A stretch of 40,256 bases of DNA. Source: JAAYOS01 sp050950785. GTDB lineage: Bacteria > Bacillota > Clostridia > Oscillospirales > JAAYOS01. The DNA is taken from assembly GCA_050950785.1 (NCBI GenBank), contig JBMNIG010000016.1, positions 1-40,256 on the forward strand, in the 5' to 3' direction. Shown piece after piece: positions 8,157 through 17,349 of this stretch (position 1 is the stretch's first letter; each line of letters opens with the position of its first letter). The notes below the pieces were generated by a model. That model had not been told where the DNA came from. It did not search any database and saw nothing but the letters and a program-made list of their open reading frames with translations. Made by a program: the position numbers and the translations under genes.

Positions 8157-8255
8157 AATATGCATTGCGATATTCACTATTTTTTTGTCTGGCTAGACTT
8201 ATGAGCTCTAGCTATATGATGCTTGCTCTCAAGTCTCGCTCTAAAGCGCGCTCTA

Positions 8256-10874
8256 TTATCTTGGATTCTTTATCTGAGCCTGTGCCGCAGCAAGTCGGGC
8301 AATCGGTACACGGAATGGTGAACAAGATACATAGTCAAGTCCCTGGTTGTGGAAGAACTCAACTGATGATGGGTCTCCACCGTGTTCACCACAGACACCG
8401 ATCTTAAGCTGAGGTTTGGTTGTACGTCCAAGCTTAGTAGCCATCGAAAGCAGTTTGCCTGTTCCGGTGGTATCAAAGCGAGCGAATGGATCAAACTCAT
8501 AGATCTTGTTGCTGTAGTAGTCATCAAGGAACTTGCTGGCGTCATCACGGCTAAAGCCAAAGGTCATTTGGGTGAGGTCATTTGTACCAAATGAGAAGAA
8601 TTCGGCTTCTTCGGCAATTTCATCAGCGTTGACAGCAGCACGCGGGATCTCGATCATCGTACCCACCATGTATTTAAGGTCCGATCCACTTTCTGCAATT
8701 ATGGCATCAGCAGTCGCTGTGATGACATCCTTAACGAAGCGCAGCTCCTTCTTCTCGCCCACCAATGGTACCATTATCTCAGGAATTACAGGAGCGCCGG
8801 GTTCCTTGTTGACATTGATGGCAGCCTCAATGATTGCGCGGGTCTGCATTTCCGCAATCTCAGGATAGGATACGGCAAGGCGGCATCCTCTGTGTCCAAG
8901 CATTGGGTTGAGCTCACGAAGACCTTCAATAGTTGCGTTGAGCTCATCAAAGCTGATACCCATTTCTTTGGCCAGGTCTTCAATGTCAGCCTTCTCATTG
9001 GGCAGGAACTCATGGAGAGGTGGATCAAGCAGGCGAATCGTTACCGGATAGCCGCGCATTACGCGGAAGATTCCTTCAAAGTCACTGCGCTGCATTGGCA
9101 GTATTTTATTCAAAGCACGTTTGCGCTGTTCAGCATCTTTTGCAAGGATCATCTCACGAACAGCCATGATCCTATCGGATTCAAAGAACATGTGCTCGGT
9201 ACGTGTAAGTCCGATGCCTTCTGCGCCAAATTCAAGGGCCTGTTTCGCATCACGCGGGGTATCTGCATTTGTGCGTACCTTCAATGCGCGGACTTCGTCA
9301 GCCCACTCCATGAATTTGGCAAAATCACCACTTACGGTAGCCTCAACAGTGTCTACAACACCTATATAGATATTTCCTGTAGTGCCGTCTATCGACAGGA
9401 AATCACCTTCATTTACACGGTTGCCGTCAATCATGATATGGTTGTCATAGAATTTTATCGCATCACATCCGGCAACGCAGCACTTGCCCATTCCGCGTGC
9501 AACAACAGCTGCGTGAGATGTCATGCCGCCACGAGCGGTAAGAATACCCTCGGCTGCATTCATGCCTTCAATATCTTCAGGAGATGTCTCTAGACGAACA
9601 AGAAGTGTCTTCTGACCGTTAGTTGCTGCTTCAACAGCTTTTTCAGCGGTAAAGTAAATTTGTCCACATGCAGCACCGGGTGATGCAGGAAGTCCCTTAG
9701 CGACAGGAACCGCTTTTTTCAGTGCATCGGGGTCAAACTGCGGGTGTAGAAGTGAGTCAAGCTGCTTGGGATCGACCTTGAGCAAAACCTCTTCCTTGGT
9801 ACACATTCCTTCGTTGACCAGATCGACTGCAATCTTAAGGGCAGCTTGAGCAGTACGCTTACCGTTTCTAGTCTGCAGCATGTAGAGTTTTCCTTTTTCA
9901 ATGGTAAACTCCAAGTCCTGCATGTCGCGGTAATGTCTCTCCAACTTTTCGGCAAACTCGGTAAACTGCTTGTATATCTCAGGCTGAGTCTCCTCGAGAA
10001 GTGCAATCGGGTTTGGAGTCCTGATACCTGCAACGACGTCTTCTCCCTGTGCGTTCATAAGGAACTCGCCGTAAAGCTTCTTTTCACCGGTTGATGGATT
10101 ACGTGTAAATGCAACGCCGGTACCAGATGTTTCGCCCATGTTTCCGAAGACCATGGCTTGAACGTTGACTGCTGTTCCCCAGTCGCCAGGAATATCATTG
10201 AGTCTGCGGTAGGTAATAGCACGTGGGTTGTTCCAAGAACGGAATACAGCCTTTACAGATTCCAATAGCTGTGACTTTGGATCCGACGGAAAATCGGAAC
10301 CCATCTGTTCACGGTAGAGAGCCTTAAAGCGTCTTACAAGCTCCTGCATATCATCCTGATCGAGATCTGTATCAAGGGTTACGCCTTTCTGCTCTTTCAT
10401 TTCGTCGATCAGCTCTTCAAACTTTTCCTTTGGAAGACCCATGACAACATCAGAAAACATTTGGATGAAACGGCGATAGCTGTCGTAGACGAATCGGGGG
10501 TTCCCTGTGAGGTTTACCATCGACTCTGCAACTTCGTCGTTTAGTCCAAGGTTCAGGATCGTATCCATCATTCCAGGCATAGAAGCACGAGCGCCGGACC
10601 TTACAGAAACCAACAATGGGTTACTTTTATCTCCAAACTTCTTTCCTGTGATTTCTTCCATCTTGCCCATGTATTCAAGTATTTGATTTTGAATTTCTTC
10701 AGAGATTTGCTCATTGTCCGCATAATAGCGCATACAAGCCTCGGTTGTAACGGTAAAGCCCTGGGGTACAGGCAAGCCAAGGCTTGTCATTTCCGCCAGG
10801 TTTGCACCTTTTCCACCGAGAAGCTCGCGCATGCCGCCGTTCCCCTCAGAGAACAAATAGACGTACTTCGTCAT
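8256..10874 (-). CDS. ppdK: Pyruvate, phosphate dikinase
   Basis: PPDK interconverts pyruvate + ATP + Pi and phosphoenolpyruvate + AMP + PPi. In fermenting Clostridia it often replaces or complements pyruvate kinase in glycolysis. At 872 residues it has the standard length and three domains. The ATP-grasp domain opens GGKGANLAEMTSLGLPVP. The phosphohistidine swivel domain has ILTARGGMTSHAAVVARGMG with the phosphorylated histidine (about residue 453). The C-terminal PEP/pyruvate TIM barrel has GLTRTEHMFF and ends with KIGVCGEHGGDPSS carrying the catalytic cysteine. AGGAGG is placed 7 bases before the ATG. It is a single-gene unit between its own promoter and terminator. Confidence 0.97.
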   Translation of the reverse strand: MTKYVYLFSEGNGGMRELLGGKGANLAEMTSLGLPVPQGFTVTTEACMRYYADNEQISEEIQNQILEYMGKMEEITGKKFGDKSNPLLVSVRSGARASMPGMMDTILNLGLNDEVAESMVNLTGNPRFVYDSYRRFIQMFSDVVMGLPKEKFEELIDEMKEQKGVTLDTDLDQDDMQELVRRFKALYREQMGSDFPSDPKSQLLESVKAVFRSWNNPRAITYRRLNDIPGDWGTAVNVQAMVFGNMGETSGTGVAFTRNPSTGEKKLYGEFLMNAQGEDVVAGIRTPNPIALLEETQPEIYKQFTEFAEKLERHYRDMQDLEFTIEKGKLYMLQTRNGKRTAQAALKIAVDLVNEGMCTKEEVLLKVDPKQLDSLLHPQFDPDALKKAVPVAKGLPASPGAACGQIYFTAEKAVEAATNGQKTLLVRLETSPEDIEGMNAAEGILTARGGMTSHAAVVARGMGKCCVAGCDAIKFYDNHIMIDGNRVNEGDFLSIDGTTGNIYIGVVDTVEATVSGDFAKFMEWADEVRALKVRTNADTPRDAKQALEFGAEGIGLTRTEHMFFESDRIMAVREMILAKDAEQRKRALNKILPMQRSDFEGIFRVMRGYPVTIRLLDPPLHEFLPNEKADIEDLAKEMGISFDELNATIEGLRELNPMLGHRGCRLAVSYPEIAEMQTRAIIEAAINVNKEPGAPVIPEIMVPLVGEKKELRFVKDVITATADAIIAESGSDLKYMVGTMIEIPRAAVNADEIAEEAEFFSFGTNDLTQMTFGFSRDDASKFLDDYYSNKIYEFDPFARFDTTGTGKLLSMATKLGRTTKPQLKIGVCGEHGGDPSSVEFFHNQGLDYVSCSPFRVPIARLAAAQAQIKNPR

Positions 10875-10923
10875 GTTTCAACCTCCTGAATTTATATCAA
10901 TAAAAAATCGAAAGCCAATGAGT

Positions 10924-10950
10924 ATTATAACACATATTTTGTAATTTCAA
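10924..10950 (-). promoter_or_regulatory. Probable ppdK promoter
   Basis: On the minus strand a perfect TATAAT (10924-10929) lies 49 bases before the ppdK start, with TTGAAA (10945-10950) 15 bases upstream, or TTTGAA with a 16-base gap. The spacing is a little short. The rest of 10951-11110 is AT-rich with no other feature noted. Confidence 0.45.
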
Positions 10951-11160
10951 ATACTTTTCTAGAATTTTTTAAAAAAATAAATGCCTTAATTTGTTGTTAT
11001 AAACTGTAAATACCGAACTTTTATTGAATAAATGGACAAAAAGTTAACAAACTGATAATGAGCCTTCATATAACAGAAAATTTAGCTGTTATTCGTAATT
11101 AGATGTAAAATTATGTTATTTCTTCTGAAAAAATCCCATATTATTAGGGGGTATTCAAAA

Positions 11161-11382
11161 TTGTTTGATATAGAAAAATTAGATCCGAAAGCAAAAAGGT
11201 TCTACAACAGTCTTCCGCAAATTGCACGGGACGCTATTCAGAAAAGCGGAGCAAGATTTGAAAACATCGATGACCTTAGGGACTACTATTTCAACTATAT
11301 AAAAGGATACGACAGCGTTATCTATCAAAATACACCGGATGCAAACAGTTCCGAGCTCGATCCCGATGACTCATATATCTAA
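11161..11382 (+). CDS. Small acidic protein of unknown function, 73 residues
   Basis: A TTG at 11161 preceded by AGGGGG (11146-11151) gives a 73-residue protein starting MFDIEKLDPKAKRFYNSLPQ. The frame opens at an ATG at 11113, but that start has no ribosome binding site. The sequence is mostly helical, with LPQIARDAIQKSG followed by FENIDDLRDYYFNYI. This resembles the many small clostridial proteins of the form 'LP..V...I..SG..I.s..eL...a'. The acidic tail ends SELDPDDSYI. No catalytic motif is visible. It is transcribed away from ppdK and ends just before a hairpin terminator. Function unknown. Confidence 0.6.
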   Translation: MFDIEKLDPKAKRFYNSLPQIARDAIQKSGARFENIDDLRDYYFNYIKGYDSVIYQNTPDANSSELDPDDSYI

Positions 11383-11386
11383 ACAA

Positions 11387-11420
11387 AACACCGGGGTACA
11401 TCCCCGGTGTTATTTACAAG
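11387..11420. terminator. Hairpin between convergent genes
   Basis: A 10-base stem (11387-11396 with 11402-11411, AACACCGGGG) closes a 5-base loop. Its right side has only ATTTAC, while the minus-strand side reads TTGTTTAG. It lies 4 bases after the small ORF stop and 24 bases from the stop of the convergent GGDEF/EAL gene, so it may serve both. Confidence 0.65.
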
Positions 11421-11434
11421 AAAATTTCAGCAAC

Positions 11435-14400
11435 TCATCGGTGTATTTGACCGGATCTAGAATAGAGTCTTACACGACTCTTTCCATCAGCCTTTGCACT
11501 CATCAAAGCCAGTTCAGCATTGCTTAACAATTGTTTATAACTATTCCCATCTCTGCCGGATACTGCTGCACCTACGCTGCACGTCACAATATCATTTATC
11601 AATTCTCCGCTCAAGGGTCCACGGAAATTTCGGCACACTTGATCTGCCTTTTTTCTTGCGCTTTCCATTGATACTATATTTTTCATAAATATAGCAAAAC
11701 GATCATTGTCTATTCGTCCGATCACGTCTTCGCTACGGAAAGAACGGTTCAGCATTTCTGCCAAGGAGCGCAATACCTCTTCACCGGCCATATAGCCCCA
11801 TTTCTTTGTAATCTCAGTAAAATTGTCTACTTCCACAAGTAACAGGGCATGTTGTTCGTCATTTGTTTTGGAGTCTGCAATACGGCTAACGATTTGTTCA
11901 AATACAAACCTGTTGTACAATCCGGTAAGATCGTCTCTTTCGCTTTCGTTGTCAAAGCTTTCAGATTCTATAGATATGTCATCCAATAATTTACAGTATA
12001 AATAAATAGTAGACTCATCTGATTTGCAATTTGCTGCTAAAGCATACATCCTTATCCAGCAATATTCTCCATTTTCTTTTATGATCCGGCACCTGTCAGC
12101 TATTTCACGCAGTCCCTGCTCAAGCATTGCTTTAGTTAGCGCGTCCTTACTAAAGCGTCGTGAGATGCGTTGTCTGTCATCGTGATGAATATAATTACTC
12201 ACCATTCGTTCAAAAGCCTTCGAGTAGCAACCATCAACCTCAAACATTCCATTGAAGCTCTTGTCGTATACTTGAACGTTACCGGAAATCACATCCAAAA
12301 GTTCGCAGCTGATGTCGATAAAGGTGTCTTTTAAGAGATCTACTTCTACTATTTCGCTAAACGAGGACATGATCAAGGTCTTAAGTTGCTCGATTTTACT
12401 ATTTCGATCAAGCACATCTCGTTTATTATCGTGTATGTCCTGAACAAAACACATAGCAAGTAATCGATTTTGATTGTTCCTCTCGGCGACCACCGTTAAT
12501 GAGTGCCAGCGGTATTCCTTATTGATATAAAATCTATACTCACCTTGAACTGGCTTATTTGCACCGCTTCTTGTAAGAAGTCTGCGCAGGTTTCCAGGGG
12601 AAAAACGCTCTGCGAAGGCATGTCTCTGATTTTCGTCTATCATATTTGAAATTTGATTCATCAGATCGCCATATTGCCCTGCAGTTACTTTATATTCATC
12701 ATCAATATCCAACCTTCGGTATGTAAGTGCATCTAGATCAAGCTCATACACACTTGAATGCAGTCTCAACACAGCTTCTGCAAGTCGCACACGATCTTCG
12801 CCGCCGTTTTTATCCATCCATTTGCGAAAATGAACATTTCTTAGAAAGCTGATAGCGCGATTTTGCTCACCACTCTCAAGCCTTAGCACTGTCATCTCAA
12901 ACCAAATATATTCACGGTTTCTACTGTCGAGAGCCCTAAATCTATGGGATAATCTCTTCTCTCCCCTGTAAAAGGCAGACTTAATACCTGTAACAGAAAA
13001 CATACGTAGGTATTTTTCGCGATCAAAGGGATGGATCCTTTCTGCGGCAGTACGGCGCAATGCTTGATCATAGTAACCATTGCGCGATTTTACACTCAGT
13101 GAATGATCGCCTACCACATGATACACACCTAGATCTAGATCGATTTCAGTTACAATTGCATCAACAAATTTGAGCGCTGCTAAATATCTTACGTCTCCAA
13201 ACGAATCCTGCCAGAGTTGAGACCGGGCGGCTACAAGCTCTTGCTCGGTGTTTTCCAAGAGCTTGCGTTTTGGGATTGCGTTTATATAGTCATCCATCTG
13301 TCTTGCTGGCATGGGCTTGGCAAATATATACCCTTGGATTTCATCGCAGCCTATCCTTCTGAGGAACTCAACCTGATTTTTGCTTTCAACACCTTCGGCA
13401 ACAGTCTTCATACCTAGTGCCTTTGCCATTGATATAATACTCTTAACGACTGCCTCTGTTCGTTCATGCAGATTATTCTCTCTAAAAAATATCATATCAA
13501 GCTTAAGGTCGTCCACCGGGAGATCCTTGATGGCATTGAGCGAAGAGTTGCCCTTACCAAAGTCATCTATCGAGCAATTAAAGCCGTTTTTCTGTAGTTG
13601 CCTTATCATTTTTGAAATTTTTTCGCAGTCCTCATAAACTATGCTTTCTGTAAATTCAAGCTGTAGAAGGCCATCTGGAATATCATACTTGTTTTTCATT
13701 GCAATATAAAACTCGACAAAGTCCGGCTGATTGATATCCTGCTCGGATACATTCACCGATAACGGAACAACAGGGAGCATATTGTCGAGTCTACCACGGA
13801 AATAGCTACAAACAAGTTCAAATATATATCTGTCAACTTCAACAATAAATCCGTTCTTCTCAAGGACAGGAAGAAAGTCACTGGGGTATAGCATTCCTTT
13901 GGTAGGTGAATTCCACCTAACAAGTGTCTCAGCACCAACAATCGTATCTCCATTTTGGATATCCCATTTGGGCTGGAGATATATCTCAAATTCTCCGTTC
14001 TCCAGTGCAGAATACATTTCCTGCTCTATCTGCTTTTCCTGATGTATCTGCTCACGTAGCTCATCAGTATATATAAAGTAATCGGCGCTCCTGTTTGAGC
14101 GAACAGACTCATAGGCTAGTCTTGCTCTATCATACATAGCTGCAATCGAAATCTTGTCACCTGGTTGCACTATATATACCCCGGCACTGAACTTAATACA
14201 ATATTTATGTCGAATGCAAATCGGAGCTTCTTTGGTTTTCTTTCGCAATTTATAAAATAATCTATCCAGATCTTCCGGACTATGGTAGGAAATCAGAATA
14301 GCAAAGTCGTCCCCACCTACCCGGCTACATAATTCATTTTCATCCAGTATGCTGATTAAGGCCTCAGCAATGTAGATAAGTGTTTCATCACCTACGGAGT

Positions 14401-14845
14401 ACCCGTAAGCATCGTTGATATATTTAAAGTTGTTGATGTCAATACTAATTATGCACCAGTGCTTATCATGTGATTTTTTGATAGTCTCTTCCGCATCCAT
14501 CTGAAATTTCATGAAGTTAGAGATCCCGGTAAGTGGATCCTCATATATATAATTTTGCGCATCCGTTATAAATCGTCTTACAGATCGCCTATGATAATTA
14601 GAAATCATCAACAGGCTCAATAAAAATATTACACACGATAAAATCAAAACGACATTGATTGAGATCCCTTGTAATACAGAAAACACGCCACCTAAACTTA
14701 GCAATACAAAAGAAAGACCGATAACAGCAGCCGTGATGACAATTACAGTAAACTTTAAACTGATCGTCTTCCCGGTCATGCGAAGTAGGTCGGTCTGCTT
14801 GATTTTTTCACTCATAGCTTTTTTTAAACTATTGGGGGATGGCAT
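11435..14845 (-). CDS. Membrane GGDEF-EAL-PAS-GGDEF protein (c-di-GMP phosphodiesterase candidate)
   Basis: The start is taken at 14845, where GAGGAGTAAC precedes the ATG; an upstream in-frame ATG at 14887 lies inside the likely promoter. The 1136-residue protein has two membrane segments (about 30-85) and a first GGDEF-like domain whose signature is GGDDF (about 174-178). A full EAL domain follows (about 275-520). It keeps E-x-L-x-R (ETLVRW), SVNVS, EFTES, IDDFGKG, KLD, AEGVE and QGY, so phosphodiesterase activity is likely. About 540-965 appears to hold three PAS-like modules with the pattern 'iHP.DR...f' and 'YRW/YIW'. The last GGDEF-like domain has RIDNDRF in place of GGDEF and should not make c-di-GMP. 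It lies immediately after spo0A, with its own promoter. Confidence 0.88.
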   Translation of the reverse strand: MPSPNSLKKAMSEKIKQTDLLRMTGKTISLKFTVIVITAAVIGLSFVLLSLGGVFSVLQGISINVVLILSCVIFLLSLLMISNYHRRSVRRFITDAQNYIYEDPLTGISNFMKFQMDAEETIKKSHDKHWCIISIDINNFKYINDAYGYSVGDETLIYIAEALISILDENELCSRVGGDDFAILISYHSPEDLDRLFYKLRKKTKEAPICIRHKYCIKFSAGVYIVQPGDKISIAAMYDRARLAYESVRSNRSADYFIYTDELREQIHQEKQIEQEMYSALENGEFEIYLQPKWDIQNGDTIVGAETLVRWNSPTKGMLYPSDFLPVLEKNGFIVEVDRYIFELVCSYFRGRLDNMLPVVPLSVNVSEQDINQPDFVEFYIAMKNKYDIPDGLLQLEFTESIVYEDCEKISKMIRQLQKNGFNCSIDDFGKGNSSLNAIKDLPVDDLKLDMIFFRENNLHERTEAVVKSIISMAKALGMKTVAEGVESKNQVEFLRRIGCDEIQGYIFAKPMPARQMDDYINAIPKRKLLENTEQELVAARSQLWQDSFGDVRYLAALKFVDAIVTEIDLDLGVYHVVGDHSLSVKSRNGYYDQALRRTAAERIHPFDREKYLRMFSVTGIKSAFYRGEKRLSHRFRALDSRNREYIWFEMTVLRLESGEQNRAISFLRNVHFRKWMDKNGGEDRVRLAEAVLRLHSSVYELDLDALTYRRLDIDDEYKVTAGQYGDLMNQISNMIDENQRHAFAERFSPGNLRRLLTRSGANKPVQGEYRFYINKEYRWHSLTVVAERNNQNRLLAMCFVQDIHDNKRDVLDRNSKIEQLKTLIMSSFSEIVEVDLLKDTFIDISCELLDVISGNVQVYDKSFNGMFEVDGCYSKAFERMVSNYIHHDDRQRISRRFSKDALTKAMLEQGLREIADRCRIIKENGEYCWIRMYALAANCKSDESTIYLYCKLLDDISIESESFDNESERDDLTGLYNRFVFEQIVSRIADSKTNDEQHALLLVEVDNFTEITKKWGYMAGEEVLRSLAEMLNRSFRSEDVIGRIDNDRFAIFMKNIVSMESARKKADQVCRNFRGPLSGELINDIVTCSVGAAVSGRDGNSYKQLLSNAELALMSAKADGKSRVRLYSRSGQIHR

Positions 14846-14877
14846 GTTACTCCTCGCATTTGACAATATTTTTCCTA

Positions 14878-14906
14878 ATTTTATCATATATAATTATTTG
14901 CTACAA
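14878..14906 (-). promoter_or_regulatory. Promoter of the GGDEF-EAL gene
   Basis: On the minus strand TTGTAG (14901-14906) is followed, after 17 bases, by TAAAAT (14878-14883). The start codon at 14845 is 33 bases downstream. The placement also argues against the upstream ATG at 14887 as the start. Confidence 0.45.
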
Positions 14907-14944
14907 TAGCAAACATCAAGTTAAATTTGGTTGTTATTGCCTTA

Positions 14945-14985
14945 TTGATAAAAGAAGACCCGCAAAACATTGAAGTTTTACGGGT
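14945..14985 (-). terminator. Probable terminator after spo0A
   Basis: Minus-strand hairpin with arms 14958-14968 and 14975-14985 (ACCCG CAAAAC / GTTTT ACGGGT), one mismatch and a 6-base loop, followed by CTTCTTTTATC. It lies 8 bases after the spo0A stop. Confidence 0.6.
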
Positions 14986-14992
14986 TTGAAAG

Positions 14993-15769
14993 TCAACTAC
15001 CTGTTTTGAGTTGCAGCTGCAAACGATCAGCAATCATAGCTATAAATTCGGAATTAGTAGGTTTCCCTTTAGTGTTAGACACAGTATATCCGAAGAAGTT
15101 CTGTAAAGTTTCAATATCTCCCCTGTCCCACGCCACTTCAATAGCATGCCTAATGGCTCTCTCAACACGTGATGCAGTAGTATTAAATGTCTTTGCAATC
15201 GATGGATACAACACCTTAGTTACGGCATTGATAATATCCATATCTTTTACAGCAAGAATTATGGCTTCTCGAAGATAAAGATATCCTTTGATATGAGCTG
15301 GCACACCAATCTCGTGAATGATGTTTGTTACCATTGCTTCGAGGTTTACATTCCTAATCGGTCTTCCTTTGTCAATAGAAACGGCTTTTGGATGGGTACA
15401 GAAACTTCTAATTTTTTCAATTAAGCTGTTTATGTCAAATGGTTTCAACATAAAATACTTAGCACCCAGATCTGAAGCTTCCGAAATGGTATGCTCATTT
15501 AAAAAGTAGGATAAAATAATAACTGCAGGTTTTTTGTCCATTCGCTTCTGGGATATTTGCTTAAGAACACCAAGTCCGTCGAGACCTGACAGCACAACAT
15601 CCATCAATACTATATCCGGAGACTTTTTATCGATCAATGCCTGTACCTCAAGCCCGTTGGATGTTTCGCCAACTATCGACATCCCCTGTTCTATTCCAAT
15701 GCTTTCTTTTAAGATCGAGCGAAATTCAGGGCTGCTATCCGCAATCAAAATCCGAATGTCGTTTTCCAA
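14993..15769 (-). CDS. spo0A: Stage 0 sporulation protein A, master regulator of sporulation
   Basis: The start is placed at the TTG of 15767-15769, because GGAGGAGA stands 5 bases before it; an in-frame ATG at 15805 would add 12 residues. The 258-residue product has a receiver domain with the phosphorylated aspartate in IVLMDVV (about residue 53) and the lysine in FMLKPF. The C-terminal DNA-binding domain is almost canonical (IIHEIGVPAHIKGYLYLREAI; SRVERAIRHAIEVAWDRG; FGYTVS...KPTNSEFIAM). Odd points: the normal acidic pair (IADDN) is IADSS, so one metal-binding acid is missing; the proline usually found after the phosphorylated aspartate (MPHLDG) is serine (LSGLDG). Gene order spoIVB-spo0A is conserved in Firmicutes. 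Identity is certain; how it is phosphorylated is not. Confidence 0.97.
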   Translation of the reverse strand: MENDIRILIADSSPEFRSILKESIGIEQGMSIVGETSNGLEVQALIDKKSPDIVLMDVVLSGLDGLGVLKQISQKRMDKKPAVIILSYFLNEHTISEASDLGAKYFMLKPFDINSLIEKIRSFCTHPKAVSIDKGRPIRNVNLEAMVTNIIHEIGVPAHIKGYLYLREAIILAVKDMDIINAVTKVLYPSIAKTFNTTASRVERAIRHAIEVAWDRGDIETLQNFFGYTVSNTKGKPTNSEFIAMIADRLQLQLKTGS

Positions 15770-15910
15770 TTCTATCTCCTCCATAAGGTGATTTGCAGCT
15801 GACACTTTCTACACCTATTTTTTTCTACCCAACACCCAAAATAAATGGCGAACCCCCTTCCTTTCTTTATCATCTTTCATAATATCATTTATCGATAAAA
15901 TATAACTATA

Positions 15911-15939
15911 ATTTAACACAGAATTTACCTATATTGCAA
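15911..15939 (-). promoter_or_regulatory. Possible second spo0A promoter
   Basis: TTGCAA (15934-15939) and TTAAAT (15911-15916) are separated by exactly 17 bases on the minus strand. The match is moderate and the region is AT-rich, so chance is possible. No sigma-H promoter was recognised in this leader. Confidence 0.3.
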
Positions 15940-15956
15940 TAGAATTTTGTCATATT

Positions 15957-15986
15957 ATTATAAATATCTACTTTTTTCTTCGACAA
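15957..15986 (-). promoter_or_regulatory. spo0A promoter with 0A box overlapping the -35
   Basis: On the minus strand TTGTCG (15981-15986) is followed, after 18 bases, by a perfect TATAAT (15957-15962). A perfect Spo0A box, TGTCGAA (15979-15985), overlaps the -35 element, a position usual at Spo0A-controlled promoters. This suggests autoregulation of spo0A. The leader to the TTG start would be about 180 bases. Confidence 0.6.
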
Positions 15987-16010
15987 AAATTGACAATTTA
16001 GAAGAAAAAG

Positions 16011-17126
16011 TTAACCTCTATATGCGTTGTGCAGCATTTTTTGAATATAAATGCCATATCCTCGGGTAGGCTCATTTATCAAAACATGTGTTACCGCTCC
16101 GACTATTTTCCCGTTTTGAAGGATTGGAGATCCGCTCATGCCTTGCACGATTCCGCCTGTTTTAGCCAATAGTCGAGGATCGGTAATTTCTATAGTCATA
16201 TCACGAATTGAGTTTTCATCGAGAGAATACAATTTTTTTATCTTGATTTCATATTCTACAATTTTCTCTCCCTCAACATTTGCGAGAATAGTCGCCTTTC
16301 CGGGAACTACTTCATGAACCTGCGCCACCGGCATCGAATTTTTAACTGGTTGAAGGGCGGAAATATCCATTTTCCCGAAAACTCCAAATTCCGTATTAGC
16401 GATAAGAGTTCCAAATTCGCTGTTTACGTCAAACTCTCCAAGGAGTTCGCCAGGTGATCCTGCTTCTCCGGGACGAACCGATACTACTTTCGATTTGATA
16501 AGGGAACCCTTTGCCAATGGCATCAGTGCAGATGTGTCCACATCATTTATACCGTGTCCCAGAGCGCCAAACATCTTTGTTTGAGGATCATAGAATGTCA
16601 GCGTTCCTATTCCGGCCATACTGTCCCTGACCCAAGCTCCTAATTTCCTTGTTCCGTCTTCTGAAGATATAGCAGGTTGGATATGGCATCTTTCTCTCTT
16701 TCCACTTCTGATATACTCGATTTGCAACCGACTCTTTGACTGTAATGCATTTCTCAAGTCAACTACAGAAGTTATTTTCTTCGAATCTATTTCTATAATT
16801 ATATCACCCGGTTTTAAACCTGCGGCATCAGCCGGACTTATTTCACCTTTATCTGTAACGATCTTTGATATTCCAACTATTAGAACACCGTCAGAAAATA
16901 ATTTGATTCCTGCAGTACGTCCAATGGGAACCAGCTCTTTAGGGTAATTGGAATTTTGAGTAGCACTTGTAGCTGCAGCTGTAGATGTCAATAATGAAAT
17001 TACGATTATTAGTGCAAGCATATTTATTGCTTTATAAGACCTTGTCTTTAACTTGCTTAAGCAAATAACATCTCTTACCCTTCTTTTTCTATCCTCGGTT
17101 ATCCATTTATTAAAAATGGTAATCAC
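16011..17126 (-). CDS. spoIVB: SpoIVB serine peptidase
   Basis: SpoIVB is made in the forespore, crosses into the intermembrane space and triggers SpoIVFB to process pro-sigma-K. The 371-residue protein has an N-terminal membrane segment (about 36-54) and a PDZ domain (about 70-150, GISPADAAGLKPGDIIIEID-like). The S55 peptidase domain shows the catalytic histidine in ALGHGI (about 190), ITDPRLL with the likely aspartate, and the serine in VQGMSGSPI (about 332). HVLINEPTRGYGI follows. The chosen start is the GTG at 17124-17126, the only reasonable in-frame start before the membrane segment; its ribosome binding site (GAGAGGGA) is unusually close. It precedes spo0A, as in other spore formers, although their promoters look separate. 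Confidence 0.94.
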   Translation of the reverse strand: MITIFNKWITEDRKRRVRDVICLSKLKTRSYKAINMLALIIVISLLTSTAAATSATQNSNYPKELVPIGRTAGIKLFSDGVLIVGISKIVTDKGEISPADAAGLKPGDIIIEIDSKKITSVVDLRNALQSKSRLQIEYIRSGKRERCHIQPAISSEDGTRKLGAWVRDSMAGIGTLTFYDPQTKMFGALGHGINDVDTSALMPLAKGSLIKSKVVSVRPGEAGSPGELLGEFDVNSEFGTLIANTEFGVFGKMDISALQPVKNSMPVAQVHEVVPGKATILANVEGEKIVEYEIKIKKLYSLDENSIRDMTIEITDPRLLAKTGGIVQGMSGSPILQNGKIVGAVTHVLINEPTRGYGIYIQKMLHNAYRG

Positions 17127-17349
17127 TCCCTCTCATATCCGAATATTTTTCTATTAGTATTATGCTCATTCTTTTAGCGCCACTTTCATTTTGCCGCCTA
17201 TTTATGTTTTACTATCTAACAAATAAAGCCGAAGTTGGATTGTAAGTATCTGCAAAGCGCGATGTATAAACGACATTCACAATTTTGGAATACAAGTCAA
17301 GGTCACTTAACCAAATTATTTTCAATAAATTTTTACAAAACTTCTCAAG

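Noticed and set aside
8892..9593. 233-codon open frame on the plus strand
   Set aside because: It lies entirely opposite ppdK, has no ribosome binding site and encodes no recognisable domain; it is a shadow of the high-scoring ppdK frame.
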